Assembly (NCBI GenBank): GCA_004843165.1
Contig: CP039459.1
Span: forward strand, 995,501-1,059,500
Length of the DNA: 64,000 bases
Direction: 5' to 3'
Source: Acetobacteraceae bacterium
GTDB lineage: Bacteria; Pseudomonadota; Alphaproteobacteria; Acetobacterales; Acetobacteraceae
Shown here: in pieces, positions 8,077-18,296 of the stretch
How positions within the stretch are numbered: position 1 is the first letter of the stretch
How the letters are laid out: each line of letters starts with the position of its first letter
Notes under the pieces: generated by a model
Seen by the model: only the letters and a program-made list of their open reading frames with translations
Databases searched by the model: none
What the model was told of the DNA's origin: nothing
Made by a program: the position numbers and the translations under genes

Positions 8077-9162
8077 ATGTCAGATTTAAAAATGGAAAAA
8101 GGCATTTTTTCTAAAGAAGAGTACGGCACATTTAACCATTCAAACGAAGAGATTAGCCGAAAACGTTTGGAAGCACTCTGCAAAAATTATCCCCCGCCTT
8201 CAACAAACAGTAAGCTAAGTGTTGAAGAGGCAGATTATCGTGCCCGTCATTGGCAAAGCCCTAAAACTGGCAAAATTGAAATTGGCAGTGACACCCATAA
8301 AAAAGCCATTGCGGACATGTTTCGTGAAACTTTTAACCCGTATAAACCCTCCATTATTGCTTGGCCTGAGCTGGATGCAGAATCCCTTGCTAAAGTCACC
8401 TCTTTACCCATCTGGGATATTGCCGTTCATACAGAAGGGCGCGCCCGTCTGCGTATGGCTGCCTATGCAGAGCTTTTGGAAGATCCTGATTTACAAGATG
8501 CCATTGCCCGAAATGCGTGGGAAGAAGATCGTCACAAAACGGTTCTGGCAGATATGGTCACATATTACGGGATCAAACTGGGTATTGAGCCGCCTTATGA
8601 AATGCCCAAAGATGCCGAATGGACTTATTTGGTAACAGGTTTTTCTGAATGTTGGGACAGTTTCTTTGCCTTTGGACTTTTTGAAACAGCAAAAGATTCT
8701 GGTCTTTTTCCGTTTGCTTTAACAGAGGTTTTTGAACCTGTGATGCAAGAGGAAACCCGTCACATTCTTCTTTTTGCCAACTGGATTGCCTATCATCGCA
8801 AACATCTTTCTTTATCTGCTCGTTTAAAGTTTGAAATCAAAGTTCTTGGTGTCCTATTCTATCTTTTTTATGAACGTCTCAGTCTCGTAAGAACTTTGGA
8901 TGAAGATGGCGAAGAACATACAGAGGATTTTAACTTTACCGTTCGTGGTGCAGAATCTGTTACCGATAAAAAATTCGATTTTATTAAATTTATGCGGCTC
9001 TGCCTCTCTGAAAATGAACGTCGTTTTGCAGGCTATGATAAACGTCTTTTGCGTCCTAAGCTCGCCCCTTGGGCAGCAAAACGTGCTATCGAAGCCGTCA
9101 GCACATGGAAACAACTTAAATGGGAAGTGACAAGCCTCTTTCCTAAGGCGAAAAACGCTTAA
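8077..9162 (+). CDS. Ferritin-like diiron domain protein
   Basis: The 361-residue protein shows two ExxRH-type signatures of carboxylate-bridged diiron four-helix bundles: EEDRHKTVLADM near residue 150 and EETRHILLFANW near residue 225. The preceding helices (EGRARLRMAAYAELL and ALTEVFEPVM) can supply the partner Glu ligands. This points to an oxygen- or iron-handling ferritin-like enzyme. The substrate is unknown, and I do not recognise a named family beyond the fold. I chose ATG at 8077 over GTG at 8074 because GGGAG lies 7 bases before it. A hairpin terminator follows. An identical copy is at 21583-22668. Confidence 0.75.
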   Translation: MSDLKMEKGIFSKEEYGTFNHSNEEISRKRLEALCKNYPPPSTNSKLSVEEADYRARHWQSPKTGKIEIGSDTHKKAIADMFRETFNPYKPSIIAWPELDAESLAKVTSLPIWDIAVHTEGRARLRMAAYAELLEDPDLQDAIARNAWEEDRHKTVLADMVTYYGIKLGIEPPYEMPKDAEWTYLVTGFSECWDSFFAFGLFETAKDSGLFPFALTEVFEPVMQEETRHILLFANWIAYHRKHLSLSARLKFEIKVLGVLFYLFYERLSLVRTLDEDGEEHTEDFNFTVRGAESVTDKKFDFIKFMRLCLSENERRFAGYDKRLLRPKLAPWAAKRAIEAVSTWKQLKWEVTSLFPKAKNA

Positions 9163-9172
9163 CTGCTTTTCA

Positions 9173-9204
9173 ATGCTCTACTTTATAAAGTAGAGCATTT
9201 TACA
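9173..9204 (+). terminator. Terminator after the ferritin-like gene
   Basis: ATGCTCTACTT and AAGTAGAGCAT form a perfect 11-pair stem around TATA, 10 bases after the stop, followed by TTTTACAC. The remaining 240 bases before the MerR gene show no gene. Confidence 0.75.
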
Positions 9205-9441
9205 CTTTAAACTTTATAAAAAATCAGGAAGAAGCCTCCCAAAGATGAGGTCGCTAGAGAAGTAGATTATCTTTAAAGACGCTGGAAAATGTTAGGAAAT
9301 TTCTTAAGCAAGCTTCTTATCAAACTATTCGAGGACTATTCCTGGATACAGAATTAAAAAATAGCGATCAAATATCATCGGCACCTTTCGAGTGCGTGAA
9401 TATGCCGTCTCTGCTAAGATGTAGAAAATTATAAAACCTCA

Positions 9442-9870
9442 TTAAAATATTTCGCCATTCAGCGCATCAATAATCCCGCAACCTGAGATTTTACCATTTG
9501 GGCATTGTTTTATAAGCGCTTTTAGATTTTTTTCTAAAGCTTGCAGCTCTTTGAGCTTATTTTCAACTTCTTTAAGCTGTTCTTGAGCAATTTGACGCAC
9601 TTTTGTACGGCAAACCGCTGTTTCTGATTCCAAACCAAGTAAAGCCTTGATCGTTTCGATATGAAAGCCAAGTTTTCTTGCCCTACGAATAAAACTCAAA
9701 CGTTGAAAATGTGCTTTCCCATAAAGACGGTAATTCCCTTCAGAACGTGGCGGCTTAGGCAATAAAGCAATCTTTTCATAATAACGGATCGTTTCAACTT
9801 TTGTATCGGTCAATTTTGCCAAACAACCAATAGAAATACTTTTTTCTTCTGAAAAATTTTCTTTTTTCAT
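9442..9870 (-). CDS. MerR-family heavy-metal regulator
   Basis: The 142-residue protein has the MerR winged helix (residues 12-80: ISIGCLAKLTD, ETIRYYEKIALLP, then RLSFIRRARKLGF) and a coiled-coil dimer helix (about 90-118). Cysteines fall at 87, 123 and 131; the 36- and 8-residue gaps closely follow the metal-binding Cys of the ZntR/CadR/PbrR group (Cys79, 115 and 124 in ZntR). It should therefore sense a divalent metal such as Zn, Cd or Pb and switch on a promoter by untwisting it. It is divergent from the metallothionein gene, and the intergenic operator fits this. An identical copy is at 22948-23376. Confidence 0.88.
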   Translation of the reverse strand: MKKENFSEEKSISIGCLAKLTDTKVETIRYYEKIALLPKPPRSEGNYRLYGKAHFQRLSFIRRARKLGFHIETIKALLGLESETAVCRTKVRQIAQEQLKEVENKLKELQALEKNLKALIKQCPNGKISGCGIIDALNGEIF

Positions 9871-9884
9871 CTAATGATTCCTTA

Positions 9885-9915
9885 TTGACCCTGTAGTCAC
9901 TACAAGGATTATATT
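9885..9915 (+). promoter_or_regulatory. MerR-type promoter-operator (CadR/PbrR-like)
   Basis: TTGACC (9885-9890) and TATATT (9910-9915) are separated by 19 bp, the long spacer typical of MerR-activated promoters. Between them lies the dyad CCCTGTAG-TCA-CTACAAGG, close to known CadR/PbrR operators. It reads toward the metallothionein gene and sits next to the merR start, so it may also autoregulate merR. The second copy is at 23391-23421. Confidence 0.8.
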
Positions 9916-9987
9916 CTTCTCAACACTTAAAAATAAAGCTTTTTCTCTTTAATGATTTTTAAGTGAATTTTTGAATAGGAAATGATC

Positions 9988-10116
9988 ATGACAGAAGTAA
10001 AACAAAAATCATGCAATTGTGGTTGCAGCGCGAACTGCTCTGGTGGTGCGGAATGTAAATGTGGCCCCAACTGTAATTGCGGTCCAGATTGCAGCTGTGG
10101 CTGCCGTAAAAAATAA
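9988..10116 (+). CDS. Small bacterial metallothionein
   Basis: This 42-residue protein is too short for standard ORF cut-offs. It contains 11 cysteines at 9, 11, 13, 17, 23, 25, 29, 31, 35, 37 and 39, almost all in CxC pairs separated by Gly/Asn/Pro, with a short Lys-rich tail and no aromatic residue. This is the composition of a metallothionein that binds Zn, Cd or Cu in thiolate clusters in the cytosol. AGGA lies 7 bases before ATG 9988; an in-frame ATG at 9982 is too close to it. It is preceded by the MerR-type promoter and followed by a strong terminator, so it is a single-gene unit. An identical copy is at 23494-23622. Confidence 0.88.
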   Translation: MTEVKQKSCNCGCSANCSGGAECKCGPNCNCGPDCSCGCRKK

Positions 10117-10147
10117 AAGCAAAAGCTTTTTAGTATGCTTTTTGAAG

Positions 10148-10184
10148 AAACCTCTGCTTTTCAGTGGAAAAACAGAGGTTTTTT
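10148..10184 (+). terminator. Rho-independent terminator after the metallothionein
   Basis: AAACCTCTG and CAGAGGTTT form a 9-pair stem followed directly by a run of T, 31 bases after the stop codon. Confidence 0.85.
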
Positions 10185-10261
10185 ATGACTTCTCTACTTA
10201 CAGAAAATAAAAAAAAAGCTACTATAAACCTCTTTTCTTTCTTTCTGATTTCATTTGATTT

Positions 10262-11632
10262 ATGGCTCGATCCTCGTCTTCTAAACGCTCTCGCCCAGCC
10301 CCTGCGCGCTTTGTGAGCGGTAATATTGCCAAACATGTCTTTGTCATGGCTGGCACGGGAAGCATCGGGCTTATCGCCATTTTTATGGTGGATTTGCTGA
10401 ATTTCTTTTATATTTCAGCCCTTAAAAACCCTTCTTATACGGCCGCCGTTGCTTTTGCAGGATCATTAGGATTTATCCTCTCCGCTATTTCAATCGGAAG
10501 CTCCATCGGGATCTCTGCTACCGTATCACGCCTTATCGGCGCAAAAAAACGTGGCAAAGCCAGACGCTACGCTGCCACTTTTCTAGCCGTTATGTTGTGT
10601 ATCGCAACCCTTCTCGCCGCTTTAAACTTTATCTTTTCCCGCCAGCTCGTCTCTCTCATTGGCGGAAAGGGCGAAGCCTTGGAGGGGGCCGTTCTTTTTC
10701 TACGTATTCTTGCGCCAGCCTTCCCTCTTCTTTGCCTTGTAATGGCTATTTCTGGCCTCTTACGTTCTCTTGGTGAGGCCAATGCCGCCATGCGTGTGAC
10801 GTTAAGTGGCGCAGTATGTGCGGCCGTTTTAGATCCTATTTTTATTTTTGGATTAGATCTTGGTTTAACAGGCGCAGCACTTGGCACAATCTTTTCCCGC
10901 ATTCTCATTTGCGCAAATGGATGGTATCAGCTGAGCAAGCACGATATTTTAGCATTTCCCCGTTTAAAAGAAATTAAACCCGCCTTAAAAGCCATCGCAC
11001 CAATTGCACTCCCTGCCATTGCGACCAATCTTGCGACCCCCGTCGGTAACTTATTTGTCACCCGTACCATGTCCCATTTCGGGAATGATGCCATTTCTGC
11101 ATTATCGGTAATTGAGCGCTCTGTTCCTATTTGTTTTGCCTTTATTTTTGCCCTCACAGGCTCTATTGGCCCTATTATTGCACAAAATTTTGGCGCCCGT
11201 ATTTTTGAACGGGTTAAAGAGACCTACCGCTGGGCGCTTCGTTTCACATTAGGCTGCGTTGCACTAATTTGGCTGATTTTTTTCCTTAACCAAAATCTCT
11301 TGATTAAACTTTTTCATATTCAAGGAATTGGTATACCGATCATACATTTTTTCTGCGATTATCTCGTTGAAGGCTATGCCTTTCTTGGTCTGCTTTTTGT
11401 TTCAAATACCGCTTTTAATAATTTGGGATTTGCCTTTTACTCTACCTTTTTTAATTGGGGACGCGCCACTTTAGGAACGATCCCCTTTGTATTAATTGGA
11501 TTTTACTGGGGACCTGAAGGAATTTTAACCGGTATGACAGCCGGCATGGCGCTTTTTGGCACACTCGCTTATTTCAAAGCCAAAAACGTCATTCACAATC
11601 TGCATCTTCGCTTTCCTGAAGCGCTTGCTTAA
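10262..11632 (+). CDS. MATE-family multidrug/metabolite exporter
   Basis: The 456-residue protein has about twelve hydrophobic segments in two six-helix halves, as in the MATE family, which exports cationic drugs or metabolites using Na+ or H+. Typical features are the early GTGSIGLIAIFMVD helix, the repeated G-rich helix ends ([30 protein letters not shown]), and the half-boundary near residue 230-245. A Lys/Arg/Ser/Pro-rich cytosolic N-terminus precedes the first helix. No clear ribosome-binding site is visible before ATG 10262. It converges on, and overlaps by 44 bp, the S9 peptidase gene. An identical copy is at 23768-25138. Confidence 0.85.
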   Translation: MARSSSSKRSRPAPARFVSGNIAKHVFVMAGTGSIGLIAIFMVDLLNFFYISALKNPSYTAAVAFAGSLGFILSAISIGSSIGISATVSRLIGAKKRGKARRYAATFLAVMLCIATLLAALNFIFSRQLVSLIGGKGEALEGAVLFLRILAPAFPLLCLVMAISGLLRSLGEANAAMRVTLSGAVCAAVLDPIFIFGLDLGLTGAALGTIFSRILICANGWYQLSKHDILAFPRLKEIKPALKAIAPIALPAIATNLATPVGNLFVTRTMSHFGNDAISALSVIERSVPICFAFIFALTGSIGPIIAQNFGARIFERVKETYRWALRFTLGCVALIWLIFFLNQNLLIKLFHIQGIGIPIIHFFCDYLVEGYAFLGLLFVSNTAFNNLGFAFYSTFFNWGRATLGTIPFVLIGFYWGPEGILTGMTAGMALFGTLAYFKAKNVIHNLHLRFPEALA

Positions 11633-13573
11633 AGACTTTTTGATAAAAATGCCTTTCCCGATCAAGCGCATCCATAATGATTTCAGGATCTCTAAAACCG
11701 TGACCTGCCTCTGGATAAAGATGAAATTGCGCCTTAGGAAGTTGTGCAGCCAAACGCTGTGCTTGCGTTACGGGCACAACCCGATCCTGGCCGCCATGTA
11801 AAAATAAAACAGGCGCCTGCAAGCGCTCTGGCCATGAAAGAGGGGATCTCTTTTTGTAAATTGCCTTCTTTTCTGGATATTTTCCAACAAGTTTCTCAAC
11901 ATAATGCGCTTCAAAACGTGGACCACCACCAACCAATGCGGAAAGATCTGTAACACCATAAAGGCTACAAGCTGCTTTAAAAGGGGAATTTTCAAGACTT
12001 AAAGCCGCCAAAGCCGTTAAACCACCGGCACTGCTTCCTCGAATGACACATCTTTGTGAATCTGCAAGATTTTGGTCGAGAAGAGATTGAGTGGCCAAGC
12101 AGCAATCTTTAACGTCTAAAACACCCCACTCGCCATTCAAAGCTTCACGATAAGCCCGTCCATATCCGGCAGAACCACGATAATCCACCTCTAAAACAGC
12201 AAAACCACGACTTGTCCAATATTGAATTCTTAAATCCAAAGCACCTTGCGCAGAACCTGTTGGCCCGCCATGAACTTTTACAATCAAAGGGGGTTTATTT
12301 TCCCGTAGAAGCGTTTTACTTGCCGCAGGATAATAGAGCACTCTTAAAGGCGAAAAAGCGTCTAAAAGAGGTATTTCGATCATTTGTGGTGTTGAAAGTT
12401 CTTTTCTCGAAAAATTTTTTGGAAAATTCCAAGCACTTCGGATCGTTTTTTTCTTTTCAATTTTTCCCTTTTCAGAAAAGGAAAATGTTAAAATTGAGGC
12501 TGGTAGATCTGCGGCTGCATTTAAACAGCAAAAATCCCCATTTTTAAGCGGTTCAGGAATAAAACTAGGAAAAATAGATGTGATTTCCTGCCAGCCATGT
12601 CTTTTTTCAAAATGCCATATTTTTCCAACGCCTTGCGAAAGGGAACGCCCTAAAAATTCATCTTCTGCTAAAATATGAAGGGAATTTTGAGACAACTGCC
12701 ATGCAGGCATCCCGATTTCCGCCGGGCAAGAGGGGAAGTCTTTTCGTTTTATTTTTAAATCTTCTTTTGTTTTTGAAAACTCAAAAGAAACAGGATTCCA
12801 AGCTCCCTGCTTATCTGAAAGCGCATATAATTTTAAATGATTTTCATCCCAGTGGGGTTCCATTAAGCTTTCCTGAAACCTATCTCCTGCGACAGAAATG
12901 ATTTTCGTCTTAGAATTTCCCAAAGACAATATTTTCAATTCTGTTGCCGTCCAAGGCATTTGATCTGTTTGCCATTCAATGAAAGCTAAATATTGACCGT
13001 CTTTTGAAGGGCGAGGAGCGGCAAAAAACCTTCGCCTGAAATGAGAATTTTTTCTTTTATTTCTCCCGCTTTTGCCAGCGGAAAATAAACAATTTCATTT
13101 TTTTCAACGCCGTTTGAAAAACGGCTTTCTTTAAGAGAAAAAACTCCTTTTTTTGCAAAATCAATTGCAAAATCAGCATAAAAAACGGTTTTATTTTCGG
13201 AGACTTTTTTCCTCAGCTGAATTTCTTCATTTTTTTCATTCTTTTCAGGGAAGAAGGAAGACTGCCAGACACCACCTCTTTTTACATCTGCATAAATAAA
13301 AATAAAACATTCTTTCTCTACATGCCAAAATCCTGCCCAGGAGCCACCGCCATATTCATTTACCTTAGACCCAATGTCGGCATTTTCCGGAGATAAAATA
13401 CATACTGTTAACGATTTTGCCTCTTTGGAGAGGTCGCACCCAAATAATTTTCGTTTTCCCTGAGATTCAGAAGAATGTTCAAGCCAAATGACCCAATTTT
13501 CAATCGTTTTTAATTCTGAAAATTGTCGTGTTTTGCCCTTTATTAAATCAGATGTAACCCAAGAATGAGACAT
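11589..13573 (-). pseudogene. S9 prolyl oligopeptidase-type peptidase, copy 1, frame broken
   Basis: The gene is split into two frames (12986-13573 and 11589-12959 in the printed sequence) by one missing A in the run at 13023-13028 (six A; the other copy has seven at 26529-26535). The second copy at 25095-27080 reads straight through for 661 residues. The break lies within 0.9 kb of the duplication junction, where this copy collects indels, so it is more likely a consensus error than a real mutation. Confidence 0.85.
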
Positions 13574-13676
13574 AAAAATCCTGCTTTTCCGTGTTTTTCT
13601 TTATTTTTTTAAAAATAACAGTTTTTTCATTTTGTGACTTCCTCTAAAGATATTTAGAGAATGTTAACAGCATAAA

Positions 13677-13906
13677 ATGACACTAAATTAGTTTTACGGG
13701 AGAAATATTCTGCATTTACATCTGCCTAATTTAAGTGCTCTTCTCCAGCCTTATTTTGGAAAATTATGGTTATTTGGTTGTTGGGATTATCATTTTTTTA
13801 GAAAGCATTGGCTTGCCTCTTCCAGCAGAAACGCTTGTCATTGCCATCTCTCTTTATGCGGCGATAACCCATAGTCTTAACATTTTTATTATTGCTCTTT
13901 TAACGA
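13677..13906 (+). pseudogene. DedA-family gene, copy 1, cut at the duplication junction
   Basis: The first third of a DedA membrane protein (GIIIFLESIGLPLPAETL) runs into the tail of the glycosyltransferase gene after ALLT at 13906, giving a chimeric end RKRFFLPKNSKN. Three single-base indels near 13686, 13699 and 13758 also break the start of the frame. The complete gene is at 27183-27887. Confidence 0.9.
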
Positions 13907-13907
13907 G
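13906..13907. other. Junction between the two 13.5-kb copies
   Basis: The base at 13906 belongs to DedA (equivalent to 27411) and 13907 starts the glycosyltransferase tail (equivalent to 391). There is no shared base across the join, no insertion sequence and no flanking repeat. A blunt join with consensus errors piling up on both sides is typical of two untrimmed contig ends. Confidence 0.9.
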
Positions 13908-13981
13908 GAAGAGATTCTTCTTGCCGAAAAACAGCAAAAATTAACCAGCGCCGTGCCTAGCCTAACATTTAACAAAATTAG
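13907..13981 (+). pseudogene. Glycosyltransferase tail, copy 2 fragment
   Basis: These are the last 25 codons of the GT4 glycosyltransferase, starting abruptly at the junction and with one A missing near the stop. There is no start and no domain; it is a by-product of the duplication. Confidence 0.85.
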
Positions 13982-14066
13982 AAGCGCATCCTGAAAAAAC
14001 CCTAAAAAAATCACTTGCATTTAAGGGGTATTTTCTTGTTAGATATGTGGCAGAAATGCAATCAGG

Positions 14067-14229
14067 CGGCATTCTCGGGGCGGGTGAAATTCCCTACCGG
14101 CGGTAATGGCAAAGACCTCCCTCTTTTCCAAAGCCCGCGAGCGCTGTTTATCAACATCTAGCGATAAACAGGTCAAGCAGAGCTGGTGTGATTCCAGCGC
14201 CGACGGTCATAGTCCGGAAGAGAGAGAAT
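14067..14229 (+). promoter_or_regulatory. FMN riboswitch, copy 2
   Basis: Same element as 552-715 with one G missing after GGGGC, which departs from the RFN consensus length. It is probably a consensus error near the contig end. Confidence 0.85.
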
Positions 14230-14354
14230 ATCGCGAAACATTAGGCACATGATCTCTGTCTTTATGCAGGCAAAGGTTATGGGTTTCTGTTTCGCCCTTC
14301 TTTTTCCCCTTGAAAAGTTAGATTATTTTAAGGGTTATAAAGAAAGGCGTTATT

Positions 14355-15536
14355 TTGATAGAGCAAAATTCAGGCAATGCGCCGACCTCTTTAGAGGATC
14401 TAAACGCAAAGAAAAAATTAAAACGCGCTTTTCGCCAAGCCATCCGCATGGCAACGAGAAGATTTGGCGCAACATGGCCTAATCCCCCTGTTGGTTGTGC
14501 GATTTTAGACAAAGAAGGCAACATTCTCTCTCTTGCAGCGCACTGTAGTGCCGGTGACGCACATGCCGAAATCCTTGCTCTCGAAACACTTAATCGCTGG
14601 GGGTTAAAAGAAAAAGCGGCCTCTCTTCTCGTGACGTTGGAGCCCTGCAATCATCATGGAAAAACACCGCCCTGTGTTGAGGCGCTTTTAAAAACAGATA
14701 TTCCTGAAATTTGGATTGGCGCGACAGACCCGAATGCAACAGCCTCCGGTGGTACCGAACATCTCGAACAGGCAGGAAAAAAAGTTTTTCGTCTTTGGGA
14801 AAGCAAAGACCCTGATTTTCAAGACCTCATTGAAGATTGCCAAGCACTCATTACGCCCTTTTCCACACGCCTCTCCAAAAAAAGACCTTGGATTATTCTC
14901 AAGCAGGCTCTGGATGAAGAAGGCAGCATGATTCCACCGAAAGGCACAAAAACCTTCACTTCAAAAGCTTCTTTAGAAATTGCGCATCTCCTACGCCGCT
15001 CCTGCGGTGAATCATTACAGGTAGGGGGACGATTTTAGCAGATCAGCCGCTTTTCACTATTCGCCATGTTACTGAGTTTGAAAATAGCCCTGAACGCTGG
15101 ATTATCGCTGCGGGCAACAACCAATTCCCGTTACATGGGTTGAAGAACGTGAAAAAGCAGGTTTCCATTTCCTGCATGTTGGCAACTCCTGAAGAAGCTG
15201 TTGAAGCTCTTGCAAAAGCAGGCGTTGAAATGGCGCTTATCGAAGCTGGCCCCCAACTTTTACAAGCTTTTAAAGATTTAGGTTTTGTTGATGAAGCTTT
15301 AAAATTCATAAAGGGTCAAAAGTAGATTATTTGGAATGGGAAAAGCAAAGTGGCTCCTCTCCCTCTTGCTTCTGGAGAAATATAGCCCTGACTGGCCCAA
15401 ACATTTACCCGCTTATCAAGCAAAAATCCTTAACCATTTGCCCAGAAGTTTTTAAATCCGCACATTTTCGCCACGAAAAAAGGAAGGCTTCCTCCGCCTT
15501 AAAAATATCTTTTCTAAATTTATAAGAAGAAATTAA
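14355..15536 (+). pseudogene. ribD: ribD, copy 2, frameshifted
   Basis: The deaminase half is intact up to residue 217 (HAE and PCNHHGKTPPC present). The reductase half is then scrambled by about eight single- or few-base indels between 15008 and 15480, all at homopolymers. Copy 1 (843-2030) is intact. The clustering next to the junction argues for sequence error rather than gene decay. Confidence 0.85.
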
Positions 15537-15537
15537 A

Positions 15538-16170
15538 ATGTTCTCAGGTATTATCACCCATATTGGTCACGTTGAGAAAGTAGAAAAAGACGCAACAGCC
15601 TTACGCCTTACCCTGCAAACAGGTATGACGGATTTAGAAGAAGGAGAAAGCGTTGCTGTTAACGGGGTCTGCCTGACAGTGGAAACCCGAAACGAAACAG
15701 GAAAGGCGACTTTCTTTCTCAGTTCAGAAACACTTGACCGCTCTTCCTTAGGGCGCTTAACAACAGATTCCCAAAGTTAATCTTGAACGGGCTTTGGCTG
15801 TTAATGCCCGCCTCTCAGGTCATATCGTTCAAGGCCATGTCGATGGCAAAGCAACGCTTATCCATATGTCGAAAATCAACGAGGCTCATGAGATTAAGCT
15901 CTTTATCCCTCAAGATCTTCGCCGTTATTTTGTGCCAAAAGGTTCTGTTTGCCTTGATGGCGTCAGTCTTACGATTAACCAGATAGAAGATCGCCAAACC
16001 TATAAAAACCAAGAGGGATTTTACCTCTCCATTATGCTTGTCCCCATACATGGGAACATACCGCTTTTCATATGTTGAAAATTTTTGATGAAATGAATGT
16101 CGAAACCGACATTATCGGCCGTTATGTGGAAACAATGCTGCTTTTTCCACCGGAACGTCATGCCCAATAA
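15538..16170 (+). pseudogene. ribE: ribE, copy 2, frameshifted
   Basis: An extra C near 15770 and a missing C near 16044 put about 90 middle codons out of frame. The N-terminal and C-terminal parts match copy 1 at 2032-2664. These are the last indels seen in copy 2 moving away from the junction. Confidence 0.85.
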
Positions 16171-16183
16171 AGAAGATTTTAAA

Positions 16184-17527
16184 ATGTGCAGCACAACACA
16201 AAACCCATCCAAAAAAAAACTTTCAAATCTCAAAGAAGAGATTTATCGCGCGGTTCAGGCCATTAAAACTAGAAAAATGGTCATCATGACCGATGATGAA
16301 GATCGGGAAAATGAGGGCGATCTTGTCATTGCGGCGCAATTTGCAACACCACAAGCCATTAACTTTATGACACGCCAAGCTTGCGGTCTTATTTGCCTCT
16401 CCCTCTCTCCCAATCAAATTGATCGACTTAAATTACCGCCGATGACTTTAGAAAATAAAAGTCAGCATGAAACGCCTTTTACTGTCAGTATTGAAGCAGC
16501 AAGCGGTGTGACAACAGGGATTTCCGCCTTTGATCGTTCCCACACGATCCGTGTTGCAGCTTCTCCTGATGCAAAGCCTGAAGAAATCGTCAGTCCTGGA
16601 CATATTTTTCCTTTAAGGGCACATCCCAAAGGCGTTTTAGGACGCAATGGCCATACCGAAGGGGCGCTTGATCTCGTAAAACTTGCAGGGCTTGGTGAAG
16701 GTGCGGTGATCTGTGAAATCATGGCAAAGGATGGCACAATGATGCGAGGCGCAGAACTCAAAGAATATGCACAGCGCCACCATTTCCCCATGATTTCGAT
16801 TAAAAACTTAATAACGTGGATTTCCGAACACGGCACACAAGCACTGGAAAATTTCGAAAGTGAACAAGAAGAAATCCCTTCCAGTTGCATCTGCACGGCT
16901 TCTGCAGAAATGCCGGATCTTTACGCTGGATCAGATCTCAAAATTCATGTTTTCCGTTTTCCAAACAGCTTAAACCCAAACAAAGAAATAGAACAGATTG
17001 CCCTTGTTAAAGGCGATCTCAGTGAAGGTACGCCGCTCGTGCGCCTGCATTCTGCTTGCTTAACAGGGGATGCTCTCGGTTCCCTGCGCTGTGACTGCGG
17101 CCCACAACTGCAAGAAGCCCTACGCCGGATTAAAGCAGCACCATCAGGTGCCCTCATCTATCTTCGAGATCATGAAGGAAGAGGGATTGGTCTAGAGGCA
17201 AAAATTAAAGCCTATGCGCTGCAAGATAAGGGACTAGATACCGTTGCGGCCAATGAGGCGCTGGGCTATCCGGCTGACCTGCGAGATTTTTCCCAAGGTA
17301 TCGAAATTTTAAAAACACTTGGCGCAAAATCTGTTCGTCTTATGACCAACAATCCACGGAAAATCGCTGCTTTAGAAAAAGCCGGCTTAAAAATTGAATC
17401 GCAGGAAAGACTTGAGCTCCCAACACAGGAATTTAATCGCTTTTACTTAGAAACAAAGAAAAAGCGTCTCGGCCACGCCCTAGAGCTTCCCAAAAACGCA
17501 TCGCCCTCAACCCTCGACATCCTTTAA
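16184..17527 (+). CDS. ribBA: ribBA, copy 2 (identical)
   Basis: Same as 2678-4021: DHBP synthase fused to GTP cyclohydrolase II, start chosen at the ATG preceded by AAAGAAG. No difference from copy 1 is seen. It is probably the same physical gene represented twice. Confidence 0.9.
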   Translation: MCSTTQNPSKKKLSNLKEEIYRAVQAIKTRKMVIMTDDEDRENEGDLVIAAQFATPQAINFMTRQACGLICLSLSPNQIDRLKLPPMTLENKSQHETPFTVSIEAASGVTTGISAFDRSHTIRVAASPDAKPEEIVSPGHIFPLRAHPKGVLGRNGHTEGALDLVKLAGLGEGAVICEIMAKDGTMMRGAELKEYAQRHHFPMISIKNLITWISEHGTQALENFESEQEEIPSSCICTASAEMPDLYAGSDLKIHVFRFPNSLNPNKEIEQIALVKGDLSEGTPLVRLHSACLTGDALGSLRCDCGPQLQEALRRIKAAPSGALIYLRDHEGRGIGLEAKIKAYALQDKGLDTVAANEALGYPADLRDFSQGIEILKTLGAKSVRLMTNNPRKIAALEKAGLKIESQERLELPTQEFNRFYLETKKKRLGHALELPKNASPSTLDIL

Positions 17528-17540
17528 TGAAAGATTTTTT

Positions 17541-18011
17541 ATGAGTTTACGTCCTGTCTCAACCAATATGGTTCCAAAATTTACAAATGCCCCAAAAATT
17601 GCCGTCATTGTCAGCCAGTTTAATGAAGAAGTCACCAATGGCCTTTTGGAAGGAGCTCAAGCCCTTTTAAAAGAGAATAACCTTCCCAATGCAGAACTTT
17701 TCAAAGCACCTGGTGCATTTGAATTGCCTTTAATTGCCAGAGCTCTCGCCAAATCCGGAAAATATGAAGGTGTTGTCGCCCTTGGCTGTGTGATTAAAGG
17801 AGACACAGCACATTTTGAATATATTTCAGGCGAAGCTGCCCGTGGCATGATGGCGGTACAGCTTGAAACGGGTATTCCTGCTTCTTTTGGGATCTTAACA
17901 GTCTATTCACAAAAAGAAGCTTTGGTTCGTTCCGCAAAGGATGAATCAAATAAAGGACGTGAAGCCATGCTTGCCTGCCTTCAGACAATTAAAACATTAA
18001 GAAAAATTTAA
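17541..18011 (+). CDS. ribH: ribH, copy 2 (identical)
   Basis: Same 156-residue lumazine synthase as 4035-4505, with the same 13-base spacing from ribBA. Confidence 0.92.
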   Translation: MSLRPVSTNMVPKFTNAPKIAVIVSQFNEEVTNGLLEGAQALLKENNLPNAELFKAPGAFELPLIARALAKSGKYEGVVALGCVIKGDTAHFEYISGEAARGMMAVQLETGIPASFGILTVYSQKEALVRSAKDESNKGREAMLACLQTIKTLRKI

Positions 18012-18078
18012 TTTTGCTTTTTAACAACACATAGCCTCATGTTATGTTTTTTTGACGCACATAAAGAAAATTAAAACT

Positions 18079-18107
18079 TAGGCTGTCAGTCTCTCTCTGG
18101 CAGCCTA
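18079..18107 (+). terminator. Hairpin after rib operon, copy 2
   Basis: Identical to the hairpin at 4573-4601. Confidence 0.55.
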
Positions 18108-18296
18108 AAATCTTTCTGAGGCGTAAATTTTAAGCATTACCTGCCACATTCTCTTTTAAGAGAGTCCGGACTTTAAGAATGCGCACAAAAAAGAAAAGGG
18201 ATGTAGATAAAATTGCTCTGGAATCTCTGATATTTTTTCCCGATTCTCTTAAAACCCCCGAAAACCCTAAACGACAGCGATTTTTCCGTCCCCGGC

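Larger units (their letters stand above)
391..13906 (+). repeat. Large direct repeat, copy 1 (13.5 kb)
   Basis: This segment, from the last codons of the glycosyltransferase to the middle of a DedA gene, is repeated head to tail at 13907-27411. Copy offset is 13516 at the left edge, settles at 13506 from about 16.05 kb to 26.53 kb, and is 13505 at the right edge. Within the constant-offset part I saw no difference. Copy 1 carries single-base indels relative to copy 2 only in its last 0.9 kb (A6/A7 at 13023, T7/T6 near 13603, A3/A4 near 13686, G3/G2 near 13699, G2/G1 near 13758). These break the S9 peptidase and DedA frames, so the errors are in copy 1 there. Confidence 0.97.

Noticed and set aside
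13735-13944. Short DedA-like protein with an unusual tail RKRFFLPKNSKN
   Set aside because: It is a chimera created at the duplication junction, not a novel short membrane protein.
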